64,000 bases of DNA from Labrys sp. WJW (GCF_001676615.1 NZ_LYXZ01000043.1:1-64000); one strand, 5' to 3'; numbered from the stretch's first letter, positions 8,253-17,626 are shown. Numbers and translations: made by a program. Notes: generated from the sequence alone by a model not told the origin.

Positions 8253-9215
8253 ATGAAGGCCAAGATTTTCTCCGGTGTCATTCCTGCGCTGATGACCCCG
8301 TGCAAGGCGGACCGCAGCCCGGATTTCGAGGCCCTCGTGCGCAAGGGCAAGCAGCTCATCGCCGACGGCATGTCGGCCGTGGTCTATTGCGGCTCGATGG
8401 GTGACTGGCCCCTTCTCACCGATGCCCAGCGCATGGAAGGCGTCGAGCGCCTGGTCAAGGCCGGCGTCCCGGTGATCGTCGGCACCGGCGCAGTCAATAC
8501 CGCTTCGGCGGTGGCCCATGCCGCCCACGCCCAGAAGGTCGGCGCCCAGGGTTTGATGGTGATCCCGCGCGTCCTGTCACGCGGTTCGGTCGTCGCGGCC
8601 CAGAAGCAGCATTTCAAGGCCATCCTCACCGCCGCCCCCGATCTGCCGGCCGTGATCTACAACAGCCCCTATTACGGCTTTGCCACGCGCGCCGACCTCT
8701 TCTTCGCCCTGCGCGCCGAGCACCCCAACCTGGTCGGCTTCAAGGAATTCGGTGGCCCGGCCGACATGCGCTATGCGGCGGAAAACATCACCAGCCGCGA
8801 CGACGGCGTCTCGCTGATGATCGGCGTCGATACCGCGGTGTTCCACGGCTTCGTCAATTGCGGCGCCACCGGTGCGATCACCGGCATCGGCAATGTCCTG
8901 CCCAAGGAAGTGATCCATCTGTGCAAGCTGTCCGAGGCCGCTGCTGCCGGCGACGTCGACGCCCGCCAGCGCGCACAGGAACTGGAGCAGGCTTTGGCCG
9001 TGCTCTCCTCCTTCGATGAAGGGCCAGACCTCGTCCTCTTCTTCAAGCACATGATGGTGGTGAAGGGCGACAAGGAATACACCCTCAACTTCAACGAGAC
9101 CGACGTGCTCTCCGACAGCCAGCGCGGCTATGCCGAGACCCAGCTCAAGCTGTTCGACACCTGGTATGCGCAGTGGAGCCGCCTCCCCGGCGCCGTGCAG
9201 AAATGCGCCGCCTGA
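8253..9215 (+). CDS. DapA-family lyase, probable pyrroline-4-hydroxy-2-carboxylate deaminase
   Basis: Class I aldolase-type protein of 320 residues in the dihydrodipicolinate synthase family. Schiff-base Lys164 lies in VGFKEFGG and the partner tyrosine, Tyr136, in AVIYNSPYYG. In hydroxyproline catabolism a member of this family (LhpC/HypD) deaminates and dehydrates the cyclic imine to 2-oxoglutarate semialdehyde, and the next dehydrogenase gene encodes exactly the following step. Start at 8253 has GAGGAG ahead; the longer frame from 8145 would begin inside the operator. Family certain; exact substrate inferred from neighbours. Confidence 0.82.
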   Translation: MKAKIFSGVIPALMTPCKADRSPDFEALVRKGKQLIADGMSAVVYCGSMGDWPLLTDAQRMEGVERLVKAGVPVIVGTGAVNTASAVAHAAHAQKVGAQGLMVIPRVLSRGSVVAAQKQHFKAILTAAPDLPAVIYNSPYYGFATRADLFFALRAEHPNLVGFKEFGGPADMRYAAENITSRDDGVSLMIGVDTAVFHGFVNCGATGAITGIGNVLPKEVIHLCKLSEAAAAGDVDARQRAQELEQALAVLSSFDEGPDLVLFFKHMMVVKGDKEYTLNFNETDVLSDSQRGYAETQLKLFDTWYAQWSRLPGAVQKCAA

Positions 9216-9239
9216 CGGCCTTGTAAGACTGCCGAACCG

Positions 9240-9268
9240 AAAGGGCCCTCCGGATCAGGAGGGCCTTT
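9240..9268 (+). terminator. hairpin terminator after the DapA-family gene
   Basis: AAAGGGCCCTC and GAGGGCCTTT pair with a one-base bulge around a short loop, ending in TTT, 25 bases after the stop codon. This fits a Rho-independent terminator, although the trailing T run is short. Confidence 0.7.
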
Positions 9269-9402
9269 GCATTTGTGGGGGCTATCGCGATCCATCTTCC
9301 CAGGCAGATATGTCTACCTGGGATAGCGGGAGAGTCGATTTCCCAAAGGCTGGCCTGTGATGACCAGGCTACATAATGTTTGACCGACTGAAGACATGTG
9401 TC

Positions 9403-9487
9403 CCTGGGACCGCCAGCATCCTGCTGGCTCTTTGACACATTGCGCTTGCTAGAAACAAAGAGCCAGCAGGATGCTGGCAGTCCCAGG
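9403..9487. repeat. 32-bp inverted repeat between convergent genes
   Basis: Arms 9403-9434 and 9456-9487 are reverse complements except for one position, with a 21-base spacer. The arm includes GCCAGCATCCTGCTGGCTC, itself partly palindromic. The right end TCCCAGGAAGAG also occurs near position 114, so it belongs to a repeat family of this genome. It could act as a bidirectional terminator for the convergent deaminase and Ldh2-type genes. Confidence 0.7.
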
Positions 9488-9498
9488 AAGAGTTGGCT

Positions 9499-10536
9499 TC
9501 AATCCACCGCAGCCAGGCCGAGGGCCAAGAGCCGGTCGAGCTGTTCGACTTCCGTACCGCTGAGGACGATGCCTTCCGCCTGCGACTTGGCTCGTGCCGC
9601 AAAGCGACGCTGGGACGGCAACCTGGCGCCCTGCCCGACGATCGCCTCGAACAAGGTCTCGGCACGGGCAAAGGGATCACCGGGCCGCCCCGCAGCGAAT
9701 TTCTCGGGCGAGAAGGCCAGGATCAGTTCGCCATGCGCCGGCGCCAGGGTCGTGGTGCCCAGGGCTTCCAACGCTTCGGGGCTGGTGAGATCCCCGATCA
9801 TGATGCCGGCCAGCAATTCGACCATCGTGCCGATCGCCGAGCCCTTGTGGCCGCCGAAGGGCAGCATGGCGCCGGCGAGGGCGGCTACCGGATCCGTCGT
9901 CGGCCTGCCCTCGGCGTCGATCGCCCAGCCCTCGGGCAACGGCTTGCCGGCCCGCCGGTGCAGTTCGATCTCGCCGCGCGCCGCGACGGAGGTGGCGAAG
10001 TCGAACACATAGGGCGGCTTGCCCTGACGCGGCCAGCCGAAGCCGAAGGGGTTGGTGCCGAGCAAGGGCTTGTTGCCGCCGGTGGGCGCCACGGCCGAAT
10101 AGCTGGGGCACATTACGAGGGCAGCGAGGCCCTGCTCCGTCACGGCCTCCACCTCAGGCCAGAGCGCCGAGAAGTGGGTGCAATCATTGATCACCAGCGC
10201 GGCCAGGCCATAGGTGCGGGCGCGCTCGACCAGGAGGGGCAGGCCGAGCTCGAAGGCCGGATTGGCAAAGCCTCCCTTGGCATTGACCTTGACGACGGCG
10301 GAGGCGTCCTCTGCCGACAGAACCGGCTCAGCGTCGGGGCGGACCTTGCCGGCCTTCACCGTGCGCAAGGCGCCCTCGATACGATAGATGCCATGTGATT
10401 TGCAGGCATCGCGCTCGCCCGCAACGATCACGCGCGTCACGGCTCCGGCCTGGTCGGCATTGAAGCCGGCCTTGCGGAAGATCGCCTCCACCTGCTCGCT
10501 CAGTTCCTTCGTCGTCAAAAGACGGCTGTCTGTCAT
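9499..10536 (-). CDS. Ldh2/malate dehydrogenase-family reductase, probable pyrroline-2-carboxylate reductase
   Basis: NAD(P)H-dependent oxidoreductase of 345 residues in the malate/L-lactate/ureidoglycolate dehydrogenase (Ldh2) family. Residues SHGIYRIEGAL near 46-56, NDCTHFSALWP, GTNPFGFGWP and GGHKGSAIGTMVELLAG are family landmarks. Members such as DpkA/LhpD reduce delta1-pyrroline-2-carboxylate to L-proline, the step after trans- or cis-3-hydroxyproline dehydration, and dehydratase candidates are encoded nearby. It is divergent from the semialdehyde dehydrogenase gene. A different 2-keto acid substrate is possible. Confidence 0.75.
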   Translation of the reverse strand: MTDSRLLTTKELSEQVEAIFRKAGFNADQAGAVTRVIVAGERDACKSHGIYRIEGALRTVKAGKVRPDAEPVLSAEDASAVVKVNAKGGFANPAFELGLPLLVERARTYGLAALVINDCTHFSALWPEVEAVTEQGLAALVMCPSYSAVAPTGGNKPLLGTNPFGFGWPRQGKPPYVFDFATSVAARGEIELHRRAGKPLPEGWAIDAEGRPTTDPVAALAGAMLPFGGHKGSAIGTMVELLAGIMIGDLTSPEALEALGTTTLAPAHGELILAFSPEKFAAGRPGDPFARAETLFEAIVGQGARLPSQRRFAARAKSQAEGIVLSGTEVEQLDRLLALGLAAVD

Positions 10537-10599
10537 GGCATGCCTTTCCCGGTCATCTGCGTGGCTGTCGATATCACGGCTTGATGATTAAAATACATA

Positions 10600-10621
10600 G
10601 TGTATACACAGAATCGACAAG
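10600..10621. promoter_or_regulatory. candidate GntR-type operator between divergent catabolic genes
   Basis: The perfect palindrome GTGTATACAC at 10600-10609 is followed by TCGACAAG at 10614-10621, which equals one half of the operator core found at 7281-7298. It sits between the divergent Ldh2-type and aldehyde dehydrogenase genes and could serve both. Confidence 0.4.
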
Positions 10622-10677
10622 CTCGTTTCAAAATTCGCGCTCGCACGACCCCGCTACAGTGATGGAAGGAATGGCAT

Positions 10678-12195
10678 ATGGGTTTCACTCCCACAGGCAA
10701 GCATCTTGTCGCAGGTGACTGGGTCGAGGGCGAAGGCTTCTTCGCATCGGCCCCCGCCCATGGGCCGGCCCACCAGTTTTCGATCGGCACGAGCGCGCTG
10801 GTGGATCGGGCCTGCGAAGCGGCGGAGGAAGCATTCTGGCATTTCGGCTATGCCAAGCGTTGGGAGCGCGCCGCCTTTCTGCGTGTTCTCGCCGACGAGA
10901 TCGAGGCTCGAGGCGAGGCGATCACCGAGATCGGCAGCCAGGAAACCGGTCTGCCCGTCGCGCGCCTGCAGGGGGAACGCGCCCGCACCACCGGCCAGTT
11001 CCGGCTCTTTGCCGATCATATCGAGTTGGGCGGTTATCTCGACCGCCGCGTGGATATGGCCTTGCCCGATCGCCAGCCGGCGCCGCGGCCCGAGATCCGC
11101 ATGATGCAGCGCCCCATTGGCCCGGTCGCGGTGTTCGGTGCCTCCAACTTCCCCCTCGCCTTCTCGACCGCCGGCGGCGATACCGCCGCCGCGCTTGCGG
11201 CCGGCTGCCCCGTGGTAGTCAAGGGGCATTCGGCCCATCCGGGAACGGGCGAGATCGTGGCCGAAGCGGTCAACGCCGCCATCCGCCGGAGTGGTATGCA
11301 TCCGGGTGTGTTCTCCCTGATCCAGGGCAATAGTCGCGAGATCGGCCAGGCCATCGTACAGCACCCCCTGATCAAGGCCGTCGGCTTCACCGGCTCGCTC
11401 GCCGGCGGCCGGGCGCTCTTTGATCTGTGCGCAGCCCGCCCCGAACCAATCCCCTTCTTTGGCGAGCTCGGATCGGTCAATCCGATGTTCCTGCTGCCCG
11501 AAGCGCTCAAGGCACGGCCCGAGGCCCTCGGCCAGGGTTGGGCGGCATCCCTCACGATGGGGGCCGGCCAGTTCTGCACCAATCCCGGCATCGCCATCGT
11601 AATCGACGGGCCCGATGCCGACCGCTTCACCGCCGCCGCCAGCGAGGCTCTTGGCAAAGTATCGCCGCAGGCCATGCTGTCGGACGGCATTGCCCGCTCG
11701 TATCATGAAGGCCAGGCCGGCATGACCGCACGCAATGCCGTGCGCGCCCTGCTGGCGACGCCGATGTCCGGTCGCGAAGCCTCGCCCAGCCTGTTCGAAA
11801 CCTCGAGCGAGCGCTTTGTCGCCGACCACGCGCTCGGCGAGGAGGTATTCGGGCCGCTTGGCCTCGTGGTGCGGGCATCGTCCCAGGAAGACATGGAGCG
11901 ATTGGCCCGCGCCTTCGTGGGGCAGTTGACCGCGACCATTCACATGGAACCAGCGGATCTCGCCGCCGCGCGCCGCCTGCTGCCCATCCTCGAGCGCAAG
12001 GCCGGGCGCGTGCTCGTCAACGGCTTTCCGACCGGCGTCGAGGTCGTCGATGCCATGGTGCATGGCGGCCCCTATCCGGCCTCGACCAATTTCGGTGCGA
12101 CCAGCGTCGGCACCCTGTCGATCCGGCGTTTCCTGCGGCCGGTGGCCTATCAGAACCTGCCCCAGGGCTTGTTGCCGGACGATCTGGACAGCTGA
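10678..12195 (+). CDS. 2-oxoglutarate semialdehyde dehydrogenase (aldehyde dehydrogenase family)
   Basis: NAD(P)+-dependent aldehyde dehydrogenase of 505 residues. Catalytic Cys300 sits in GAGQFCTNPGI and the general base Glu263 in FGELGSVNPM; the cofactor fold includes VFGASNFPLAFSTAGGD and GFTGSLAGG. The SVNPM and FCTNPG segments are typical of the ketoglutarate-semialdehyde dehydrogenase group. It would oxidise 2-oxoglutarate semialdehyde to 2-oxoglutarate, the last step of 4-hydroxyproline breakdown. GGAAGGA at 10664-10670 is the ribosome-binding site. Confidence 0.85.
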   Translation: MGFTPTGKHLVAGDWVEGEGFFASAPAHGPAHQFSIGTSALVDRACEAAEEAFWHFGYAKRWERAAFLRVLADEIEARGEAITEIGSQETGLPVARLQGERARTTGQFRLFADHIELGGYLDRRVDMALPDRQPAPRPEIRMMQRPIGPVAVFGASNFPLAFSTAGGDTAAALAAGCPVVVKGHSAHPGTGEIVAEAVNAAIRRSGMHPGVFSLIQGNSREIGQAIVQHPLIKAVGFTGSLAGGRALFDLCAARPEPIPFFGELGSVNPMFLLPEALKARPEALGQGWAASLTMGAGQFCTNPGIAIVIDGPDADRFTAAASEALGKVSPQAMLSDGIARSYHEGQAGMTARNAVRALLATPMSGREASPSLFETSSERFVADHALGEEVFGPLGLVVRASSQEDMERLARAFVGQLTATIHMEPADLAAARRLLPILERKAGRVLVNGFPTGVEVVDAMVHGGPYPASTNFGATSVGTLSIRRFLRPVAYQNLPQGLLPDDLDS

Positions 12196-12429
12196 GGTAA
12201 TCCGTCCGCGCTCTGATCGTCTCCGAATGAGAGCATCCATCATCCCCGGCACGGCCGAAGACCGTGACCCTCTCCGCTCGCCAGGATGAGAGCGTTGCCG
12301 GAATAATTTATGCCCACACATAAAATTCTTTTTGTATTCATGTTGTATTTTTAGTTGATTTCGCACGTGAAACCGCAATAGTGGCTCCGCCGTGAAAAAC
12401 ACGAGCCAATGCAAAGAGAGAGCGTGAGA

Positions 12430-13236
12430 ATGAGGAAATCGGTCGCCGCCTTCGGCCTCATGGCCGCCATCGCCATGGTCAGCCCCGCAAAGGCGGACAA
12501 GCTGGACGACATCATCGCTTCGGGAACGCTACGCTGCGCCGTCGTGCTCGACTTTCCGCCCATGGGCGCGCGCGACGCCAACAACAATCCGATCGGCTTC
12601 GACGTCGATTACTGCAACGATCTGGCCAAGGCCCTCGGCGTGAAGGCCGAGATCGTCGAGACCCCCTTCCCCGAGCGTATTCCGGCCCTGATGTCCGGCC
12701 GTGTCGATGTCGGCGTCGCCTCGACCTCCGACACGCTGGAGCGCGCCAAGACCGTCGGCATGACCATCCCCTATTTCGCCTTCGAGATGGCGGTGACGGC
12801 CAATGAGAAGTCGGGCGTCAAATCCTTCGATGACATGAAGGGCAAGGTCGTTGGCGCCACTGCCGGCACCTATGAAGCCATCGCGCTGGAAAAGCAGGTC
12901 AAGGCCTGGGGTTCCGGCGAGTTCCGTCCCTACCAGACCCAGGCAGACGTCTTCCTCGCCCTCAGCCAGGGCCAGCTCGACGCCACCGTCTCGACCTCCA
13001 CGGTCGCGCAGGCCAATGTGAAGACCGGCAAGTTCGCCGGCATCGCCGTGGTCGGCAAGGCGCCCTTCGACATCGACTATGTGTCGCTGTTCACCAATCG
13101 CGAGGAATACGGCCTGATCAACTATCTCAACCTGTTCATCAACCAGCAGGTTCGCACCGGCCGCTATGCCGAACTCTACAAGAAGTGGGTGGACGAGAAC
13201 GTTCCCAATCTCACCGTCAACGGCTCCTATCGCTGA
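12430..13236 (+). CDS. polar amino-acid ABC transporter substrate-binding protein
   Basis: Periplasmic binding protein, 268 residues, of the lysine/arginine/ornithine or glutamine family (SBP_bac_3). A signal peptide of about 22 residues ends in PAKA, and the mature chain begins DKLDDIIASGTLRCAV. The ATG at 12430 gives a normal signal peptide; the ATG at 12409 would add seven residues. As the first gene of the transporter and hydroxyproline enzyme operon it probably binds hydroxyproline or a related imino acid, which is inference from context. Confidence 0.83.
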   Translation: MRKSVAAFGLMAAIAMVSPAKADKLDDIIASGTLRCAVVLDFPPMGARDANNNPIGFDVDYCNDLAKALGVKAEIVETPFPERIPALMSGRVDVGVASTSDTLERAKTVGMTIPYFAFEMAVTANEKSGVKSFDDMKGKVVGATAGTYEAIALEKQVKAWGSGEFRPYQTQADVFLALSQGQLDATVSTSTVAQANVKTGKFAGIAVVGKAPFDIDYVSLFTNREEYGLINYLNLFINQQVRTGRYAELYKKWVDENVPNLTVNGSYR

Positions 13237-13241
13237 TCTGA

Positions 13242-13304
13242 CCGTTTCACCGGCGGCGCGCTGGCAACCCACGCGCCGCCGATCCTGCTCGAGAGGTGAA
13301 ACGG
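13242..13304 (+). promoter_or_regulatory. nested mRNA hairpin covering the permease ribosome-binding site
   Basis: An outer stem pairs CCGTTTCACC (13242-13251) with GGTGAAACGG (13295-13304), and an inner stem pairs CGGCGGCGCG (13251-13260) with CGCGCCGCCG (13272-13281), all perfect. The outer right arm contains the AGGTGA ribosome-binding site of the permease that starts at 13306. The structure can protect the binding-protein message and lower permease translation. Confidence 0.7.
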
Positions 13305-13305
13305 C

Positions 13306-13971
13306 ATGTTCAAATATGCCTTCCATTGGAACCAGGCCCTGAAGGCGCTGCCGCAGCTCCTTGACGGCGCCCTGGTCACGCTGCAGATCGCGCTCCTGTC
13401 GATGGCGATCGGCCTCGCCATCGCCATCCTCCTCACTCTGTTCCGCCTGTCCGGCAACCGCCTGCTCGGCGGCTTCGCCACGGCCTGGGTCGAGGTGGCG
13501 CGCAACACGCCGGCGCTGTTCCAGATCTACATGGCGCATTTCGGCCTCGGTAATTTCGGCCTCCACCTGACGCCCTTCGCCGCGCTGCTCGCCGGCATCG
13601 CCTTCAACAATGCCGGCTATCTGGCCGAGAATTTCCGCGGTGCCCTCAAGGCCATTCCGGACACGCAGGCCCGCGCCGGCCGCTCGCTCGGCATGACCTC
13701 GCTGCAAGCCTTCCGGATGATCGTCGTGCCGCAAATGCTGCGCGTCGCCTTCCTGCCCGCCACCAACCAGATGGTCTGGGCCATCCTGATGACCTCGCTC
13801 GGCGTCACCGTGGGCATGAACACGGACCTTGCCGGCGTCACGCAGGAGCTGAACGCCCGTTCCTTCCGCACCTTCGAATTCTTCGCGCTGGCCGCGGTGA
13901 TCTACTATTTGATCGCCAAGGCCATCACTCTGGCAGCCCGGGCGGTCGCCTGGCGCATGTTCCGCTATTGA
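13306..13971 (+). CDS. polar amino-acid ABC transporter permease
   Basis: Inner-membrane permease of the HisM/GlnP type, 221 residues, with about five hydrophobic segments. The binding-protein-dependent (EAA-like) loop is seen around DTQARAGRSLGMTSLQAFRM. It pairs with the permease encoded next. The two genes follow the binding protein and precede the ATPase in one operon. Confidence 0.87.
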   Translation: MFKYAFHWNQALKALPQLLDGALVTLQIALLSMAIGLAIAILLTLFRLSGNRLLGGFATAWVEVARNTPALFQIYMAHFGLGNFGLHLTPFAALLAGIAFNNAGYLAENFRGALKAIPDTQARAGRSLGMTSLQAFRMIVVPQMLRVAFLPATNQMVWAILMTSLGVTVGMNTDLAGVTQELNARSFRTFEFFALAAVIYYLIAKAITLAARAVAWRMFRY

Positions 13972-13982
13972 GAGGGCTGATC

Positions 13983-14636
13983 ATGTTCAACACCGCCCTC
14001 ACCTGGAGCGACCTCGCCTTCCTCGCCCAAGGCGCCGGCATGACGCTGGCGGTCACCGCAGTCTCGGTTGCTGCCGGCACCATCCTCGGCATCCTCTTCG
14101 GCGTGATCCGTGTCCAGCTCGGCCCCTATTGGTCGGTGCCGCTGACCTTCCTGCTCGACATCTTCCGCTCGGTGCCGCTGCTGATCCAGCTCGTGCTGGC
14201 CAATGCCTTCCAGTCGATCGCGCGGCTGGGCTGGCCGCCCTTCACCACTTCCTGCGTGGTGCTGAGCCTGTATACGGCCGCCTACTGCACCGAGATCGTG
14301 CGCGGCGGCATCGGCTCGGTCCCGGCGACCACCCGCCGGGCGGCGCGTTCGCTTGGCATGAGCTGGTGGCAGGACATGCGCTACATCGTGGCGCCGCTGG
14401 CCATACGCGTCTCGCTGCCCTCCTGGATCGGCCTGACGCTCGGCGTCATGAAGGATTCCGCTCTCGTGCTCTGGCTCGGCCTGATCGAGCTCCTGCGCGC
14501 CTCGCAGATCCTGGTCACCCGCCTGCAAGAACCCCTGTTCATCCTGATGATCTGCGGCGCGATCTACTTCCTCATCAGCTTTCCCATCGCCCGGCTGGGC
14601 GGCTATCTCGAAAGACGGTGGTCCCCCAATGATTGA
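13983..14636 (+). CDS. polar amino-acid ABC transporter permease
   Basis: Second HisQ/GlnP-type permease, 217 residues, with five hydrophobic segments and the loop VPATTRRAARSLGMSWWQDM near residues 115-135. The ATG at 13983 has AGAGGG ahead of it. A TTG at 13968 overlaps the preceding stop and would add five residues. The 3' end overlaps the ATPase start by eight bases, indicating coupling. Confidence 0.87.
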   Translation: MFNTALTWSDLAFLAQGAGMTLAVTAVSVAAGTILGILFGVIRVQLGPYWSVPLTFLLDIFRSVPLLIQLVLANAFQSIARLGWPPFTTSCVVLSLYTAAYCTEIVRGGIGSVPATTRRAARSLGMSWWQDMRYIVAPLAIRVSLPSWIGLTLGVMKDSALVLWLGLIELLRASQILVTRLQEPLFILMICGAIYFLISFPIARLGGYLERRWSPND

Positions 14637-15351
14637 GATCCAGAACGTCCGCAAATCCTTCGCCGCTCTCGAAGTGCTGAAGGGCATCAACCTCACCGTC
14701 GACAAGGGCGAGGTGGTCAGCATCATCGGCGGATCCGGCTCGGGCAAGTCGACGCTTCTCACCTGCATCAACGGGCTGGAACCGATCAATGCGGGCCGGA
14801 TCACCATCGACGGCACCGAGGTCCACGCCAAGAGCACCGACCTCAACAGGCTGCGCCGGAAGGTCGGCATCGTCTTCCAGCAATGGAACGCCTTCCCGCA
14901 TCTGACCGTGCTGGAAAACGTCATGCTCGCCCCGCGCAAGGTGCTCGGCATGGCCAAGGCCAAGGCCGAGGAAATCGCGGTCAAGCAGCTCAGCCATGTC
15001 GGGCTGGCCGAGAAGCTTTCGGTCTATCCCACCCGCATGTCCGGCGGCCAGCAGCAGCGCATGGCGATCGCCCGCGCCCTTGCGATGTCGCCCGAATATA
15101 TGCTGTTTGACGAGGTGACATCAGCACTCGACCCGATGCTCGTCGGCGAAGTGCTCGATACACTCAAGATGCTGGCCGAAGAGGGCATGACGATGATCTG
15201 CGTCACCCATGAAATGGCGTTCGCCCGCGACGTCTCCAACCGGGTGGCATTCTTCCACCAGGGCGTGATGGCCGAGATCGGTACGCCGGACCAGCTCTTC
15301 GGCGCGCCGCAAAATCCCGAAACCCAGAAATTCCTGGCGAGCGTGCGGTGA
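14629..15351 (+). CDS. polar amino-acid ABC transporter ATP-binding protein
   Basis: ATPase of 240 residues in the GlnQ/HisP family. Motifs are Walker A GGSGSGKST, Q-loop in IVFQQWNAFPH, signature MSGGQQQRMAIARAL, Walker B YMLFDEVTSALDP and the switch histidine in MICVTHEM. It energises the importer encoded at 12430-14636. The stop overlaps the FAD dehydrogenase start (GTGA), placing transporter and enzymes in one operon. Confidence 0.9.
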   Translation: MIEIQNVRKSFAALEVLKGINLTVDKGEVVSIIGGSGSGKSTLLTCINGLEPINAGRITIDGTEVHAKSTDLNRLRRKVGIVFQQWNAFPHLTVLENVMLAPRKVLGMAKAKAEEIAVKQLSHVGLAEKLSVYPTRMSGGQQQRMAIARALAMSPEYMLFDEVTSALDPMLVGEVLDTLKMLAEEGMTMICVTHEMAFARDVSNRVAFFHQGVMAEIGTPDQLFGAPQNPETQKFLASVR

Positions 15352-16592
15352 GTTCCGATCTCGATGTCATCGTCATCGGCGCCGGCGTGGTGGGCCTTTC
15401 TTCCGCCATCGCCGCCAAGGCGCGCGGGCTGTCGGTCGCGGTGCTGGACCGGGAGGGCCCGGCCGCCGGGGCTTCCGCCGGCAATGCGGGGGCTTTCGCC
15501 TTCACCGACATCCTGCCGCTCGCCTCGCCCGGTATCCTGAAGAAGGCGCCGAAATGGCTGCTGGATCCGCTCGGCCCCCTGAGCGTGCCGCCGGCCTATG
15601 CCCTGAAGATCGCCCCCTGGATGTTCCGCTTCTGGCGGGCCTGTTCGGCCTCGCGCGTCGCCCATTCGACCGCCGCCCAGACTGCCCTGATGGATCTCTC
15701 CAAGGCGGAACTCGAGCCCTTCCTCACCCGGACCGCCACGCTGCCGATGCTGCGCAAGGAAGGCAATCTGCAAGTCTATGAAAGCAAGGCGGAGCTCGAG
15801 GCCTCGTTGCCGGGCTGGGCGGCCCGCCAGGCGCACGGCATCGAATTCAGCCATCTCGATGCCGCCGGCATGGCCGCGATCCAGCCGGGGCTCGCCCCGC
15901 GCTTCACCCATGGCACCTTCACGCCCGGCTGGTATTCCATCGCCGACCCCAAGCTCTATACCCTGGCACTGGCCGACCATCTGCGCGCAAATGGCGGGCA
16001 AATCGAACAAGCCGAAGTCAAGGCGCTGCGGCCCGTCGAAAACGGCGTCGAGATCCTCGGCGCGGACGGCAGCGTGCGGCGGGCCGCCCAGGTCGTGCTT
16101 GCGGCGGGCGCCTTCTCGCACCGGATCAGCAGGACCATCGGCGAGGCCATCCCGCTCGAAACCGAGCGCGGCTACAACACCACTTTGCCGCCCGGCGCCC
16201 TCGACCTCAACACCCAGATCACCTTCGGCGGGCATGGCTTCGTCGTCTCTCGTTTGTCGACCGGCATCCGCGTCGGCGGCGCCGTGGAACTCGGCGGGTT
16301 GGAGCTCAAGCCGAATTTCCGTCGCTCGGCAGCCATGCTCAAGAAGGCGCAGGCCTTCCTGCCAGGCCTCAAGCCGGAAGGCGGCGTGCAATGGATGGGG
16401 TTCCGTCCCTCCCTGCCGGACAGCCTGCCCGCCATCGGCCGTTCCAGCGCGACGCCGCGTGTGATCCACGCCTTCGGCCACGGCCATCTCGGCCTGACCC
16501 AGTCGGCCGGGACGGCGCGCATCGTCGCCGATCTCCTGACCGGCCATAAGCCCGCCATCGATATCACTTCTTTCTCGCCTCAGCGTTTCTGA
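15348..16592 (+). CDS. FAD-dependent D-amino acid dehydrogenase (DadA-like), probable D-hydroxyproline dehydrogenase
   Basis: FAD oxidoreductase of the DAO family, 414 residues, starting at a GTG that overlaps the ATPase stop. The N-terminal dinucleotide fold reads VIVIGAGVVGLSSAIAAKARG. The C-terminal part carries GYNTTLP and HAFGHGHLGLTQSAGTA, as in DadA. In bacterial hydroxyproline catabolism such an enzyme oxidises cis-4-hydroxy-D-proline to the cyclic imine. The epimerase that makes this substrate is encoded next. Substrate is inferred from the operon. Confidence 0.82.
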   Translation: MSSDLDVIVIGAGVVGLSSAIAAKARGLSVAVLDREGPAAGASAGNAGAFAFTDILPLASPGILKKAPKWLLDPLGPLSVPPAYALKIAPWMFRFWRACSASRVAHSTAAQTALMDLSKAELEPFLTRTATLPMLRKEGNLQVYESKAELEASLPGWAARQAHGIEFSHLDAAGMAAIQPGLAPRFTHGTFTPGWYSIADPKLYTLALADHLRANGGQIEQAEVKALRPVENGVEILGADGSVRRAAQVVLAAGAFSHRISRTIGEAIPLETERGYNTTLPPGALDLNTQITFGGHGFVVSRLSTGIRVGGAVELGGLELKPNFRRSAAMLKKAQAFLPGLKPEGGVQWMGFRPSLPDSLPAIGRSSATPRVIHAFGHGHLGLTQSAGTARIVADLLTGHKPAIDITSFSPQRF

Positions 16593-16607
16593 CGAAAAGG
16601 TCCTGCC

Positions 16608-17609
16608 ATGGCCAACCATACGTTCTCATGCATCGACGGCCACACCTGCGGCAATCCCGTCCGCCTGGTCTCGGGCGGCGGCCCGCTTCTCAAAGGCGCG
16701 ACCATGCTGGAAAAGCGCGCCCATTTCCTGCGAGAATTTGACTGGATCCGCACCGGACTGATGTATGAGCCGCGCGGCCACGACATGATGTCGGGCTCGA
16801 TCCTCTATCCGCCGACCCGGCCCGATTGCGACGTCGCCGTGCTGTTCATCGAGACCTCCGGCTGCCTGCCGATGTGCGGCCACGGCACCATCGGCACCAT
16901 CACCATGGGCATCGAGCACGGCCTGATCACGCCGCGCGAACCGGGCAAGCTCTCGATCGATGCCCCCGCCGGCAAGGTCGACATCACCTACGCCCAAGAA
17001 GGCCGCTTTGTCGAGGAAGTGCGTCTCACCAACGTGCCCGGTTTCCTCCATGCCGAGGGCCTGACCGCCGAGGTCGAGGGCCTGGGCGAGATCGTGGTCG
17101 ACGTCGCCTATGGCGGCAATTTCTACGCCATCGTCGAGCCGCAGAAGAATTTCCGCGACATGGCCGACCATACCGCTGGCGAACTGGTGGGCTGGAGCCC
17201 GAAGCTGCGCGCGGCGCTGAACGCCAAATACGAATTCGTCCACCCCGAGCACCCTGAGATCCAGGGCCTCAGCCACATCCAGTGGACGGGCAAGCCCACG
17301 CAGGCAGGCGCGCATGCCCGCAACGCCGTGTTCTATGGCGAGAAGGCGATCGACCGTTCCCCCTGCGGCACCGGCACCTCCGCGCGCATGGCGCAGCTCG
17401 CCGCCAAGGGCAAGCTCAAGGGCGGCGACGAATTCGTGCATGAATCGATCATCGGTTCGCTGTTCAAGGGCCGGGTCGAGGCGGCGGCCAAGGTCGCCGG
17501 CCGCGACGCCATCATCCCCTCCATCGCGGGTTGGGCACGCATGACCGGCATCAACACCATCTTCATCGATGACCGCGACCCCTTCGCCCATGGTTTCGTG
17601 GTCAAGTGA
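16608..17609 (+). CDS. 4-hydroxyproline 2-epimerase (proline racemase family, Cys/Cys)
   Basis: Proline-racemase fold enzyme of 333 residues. Both catalytic cysteines are present: Cys90 in PMCGHGTIG and Cys253 in [10 protein letters not shown]. This pair abstracts and returns the alpha proton, converting trans-4-hydroxy-L-proline to cis-4-hydroxy-D-proline (LhpA/HypE activity). Neighbouring genes for a D-amino acid dehydrogenase, deaminase and semialdehyde dehydrogenase favour 4-hydroxyproline over proline as substrate. GAAAAGG precedes the start. Confidence 0.87.
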   Translation: MANHTFSCIDGHTCGNPVRLVSGGGPLLKGATMLEKRAHFLREFDWIRTGLMYEPRGHDMMSGSILYPPTRPDCDVAVLFIETSGCLPMCGHGTIGTITMGIEHGLITPREPGKLSIDAPAGKVDITYAQEGRFVEEVRLTNVPGFLHAEGLTAEVEGLGEIVVDVAYGGNFYAIVEPQKNFRDMADHTAGELVGWSPKLRAALNAKYEFVHPEHPEIQGLSHIQWTGKPTQAGAHARNAVFYGEKAIDRSPCGTGTSARMAQLAAKGKLKGGDEFVHESIIGSLFKGRVEAAAKVAGRDAIIPSIAGWARMTGINTIFIDDRDPFAHGFVVK

Positions 17610-17626
17610 GCCGGTTTCCTGGTGAA

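Noticed and set aside
10654-12414. Minus-strand frame of 586 codons over the aldehyde dehydrogenase gene
   Set aside because: The aldehyde dehydrogenase has correct catalytic residues, ribosome-binding site and length; the antisense frame has no family features.
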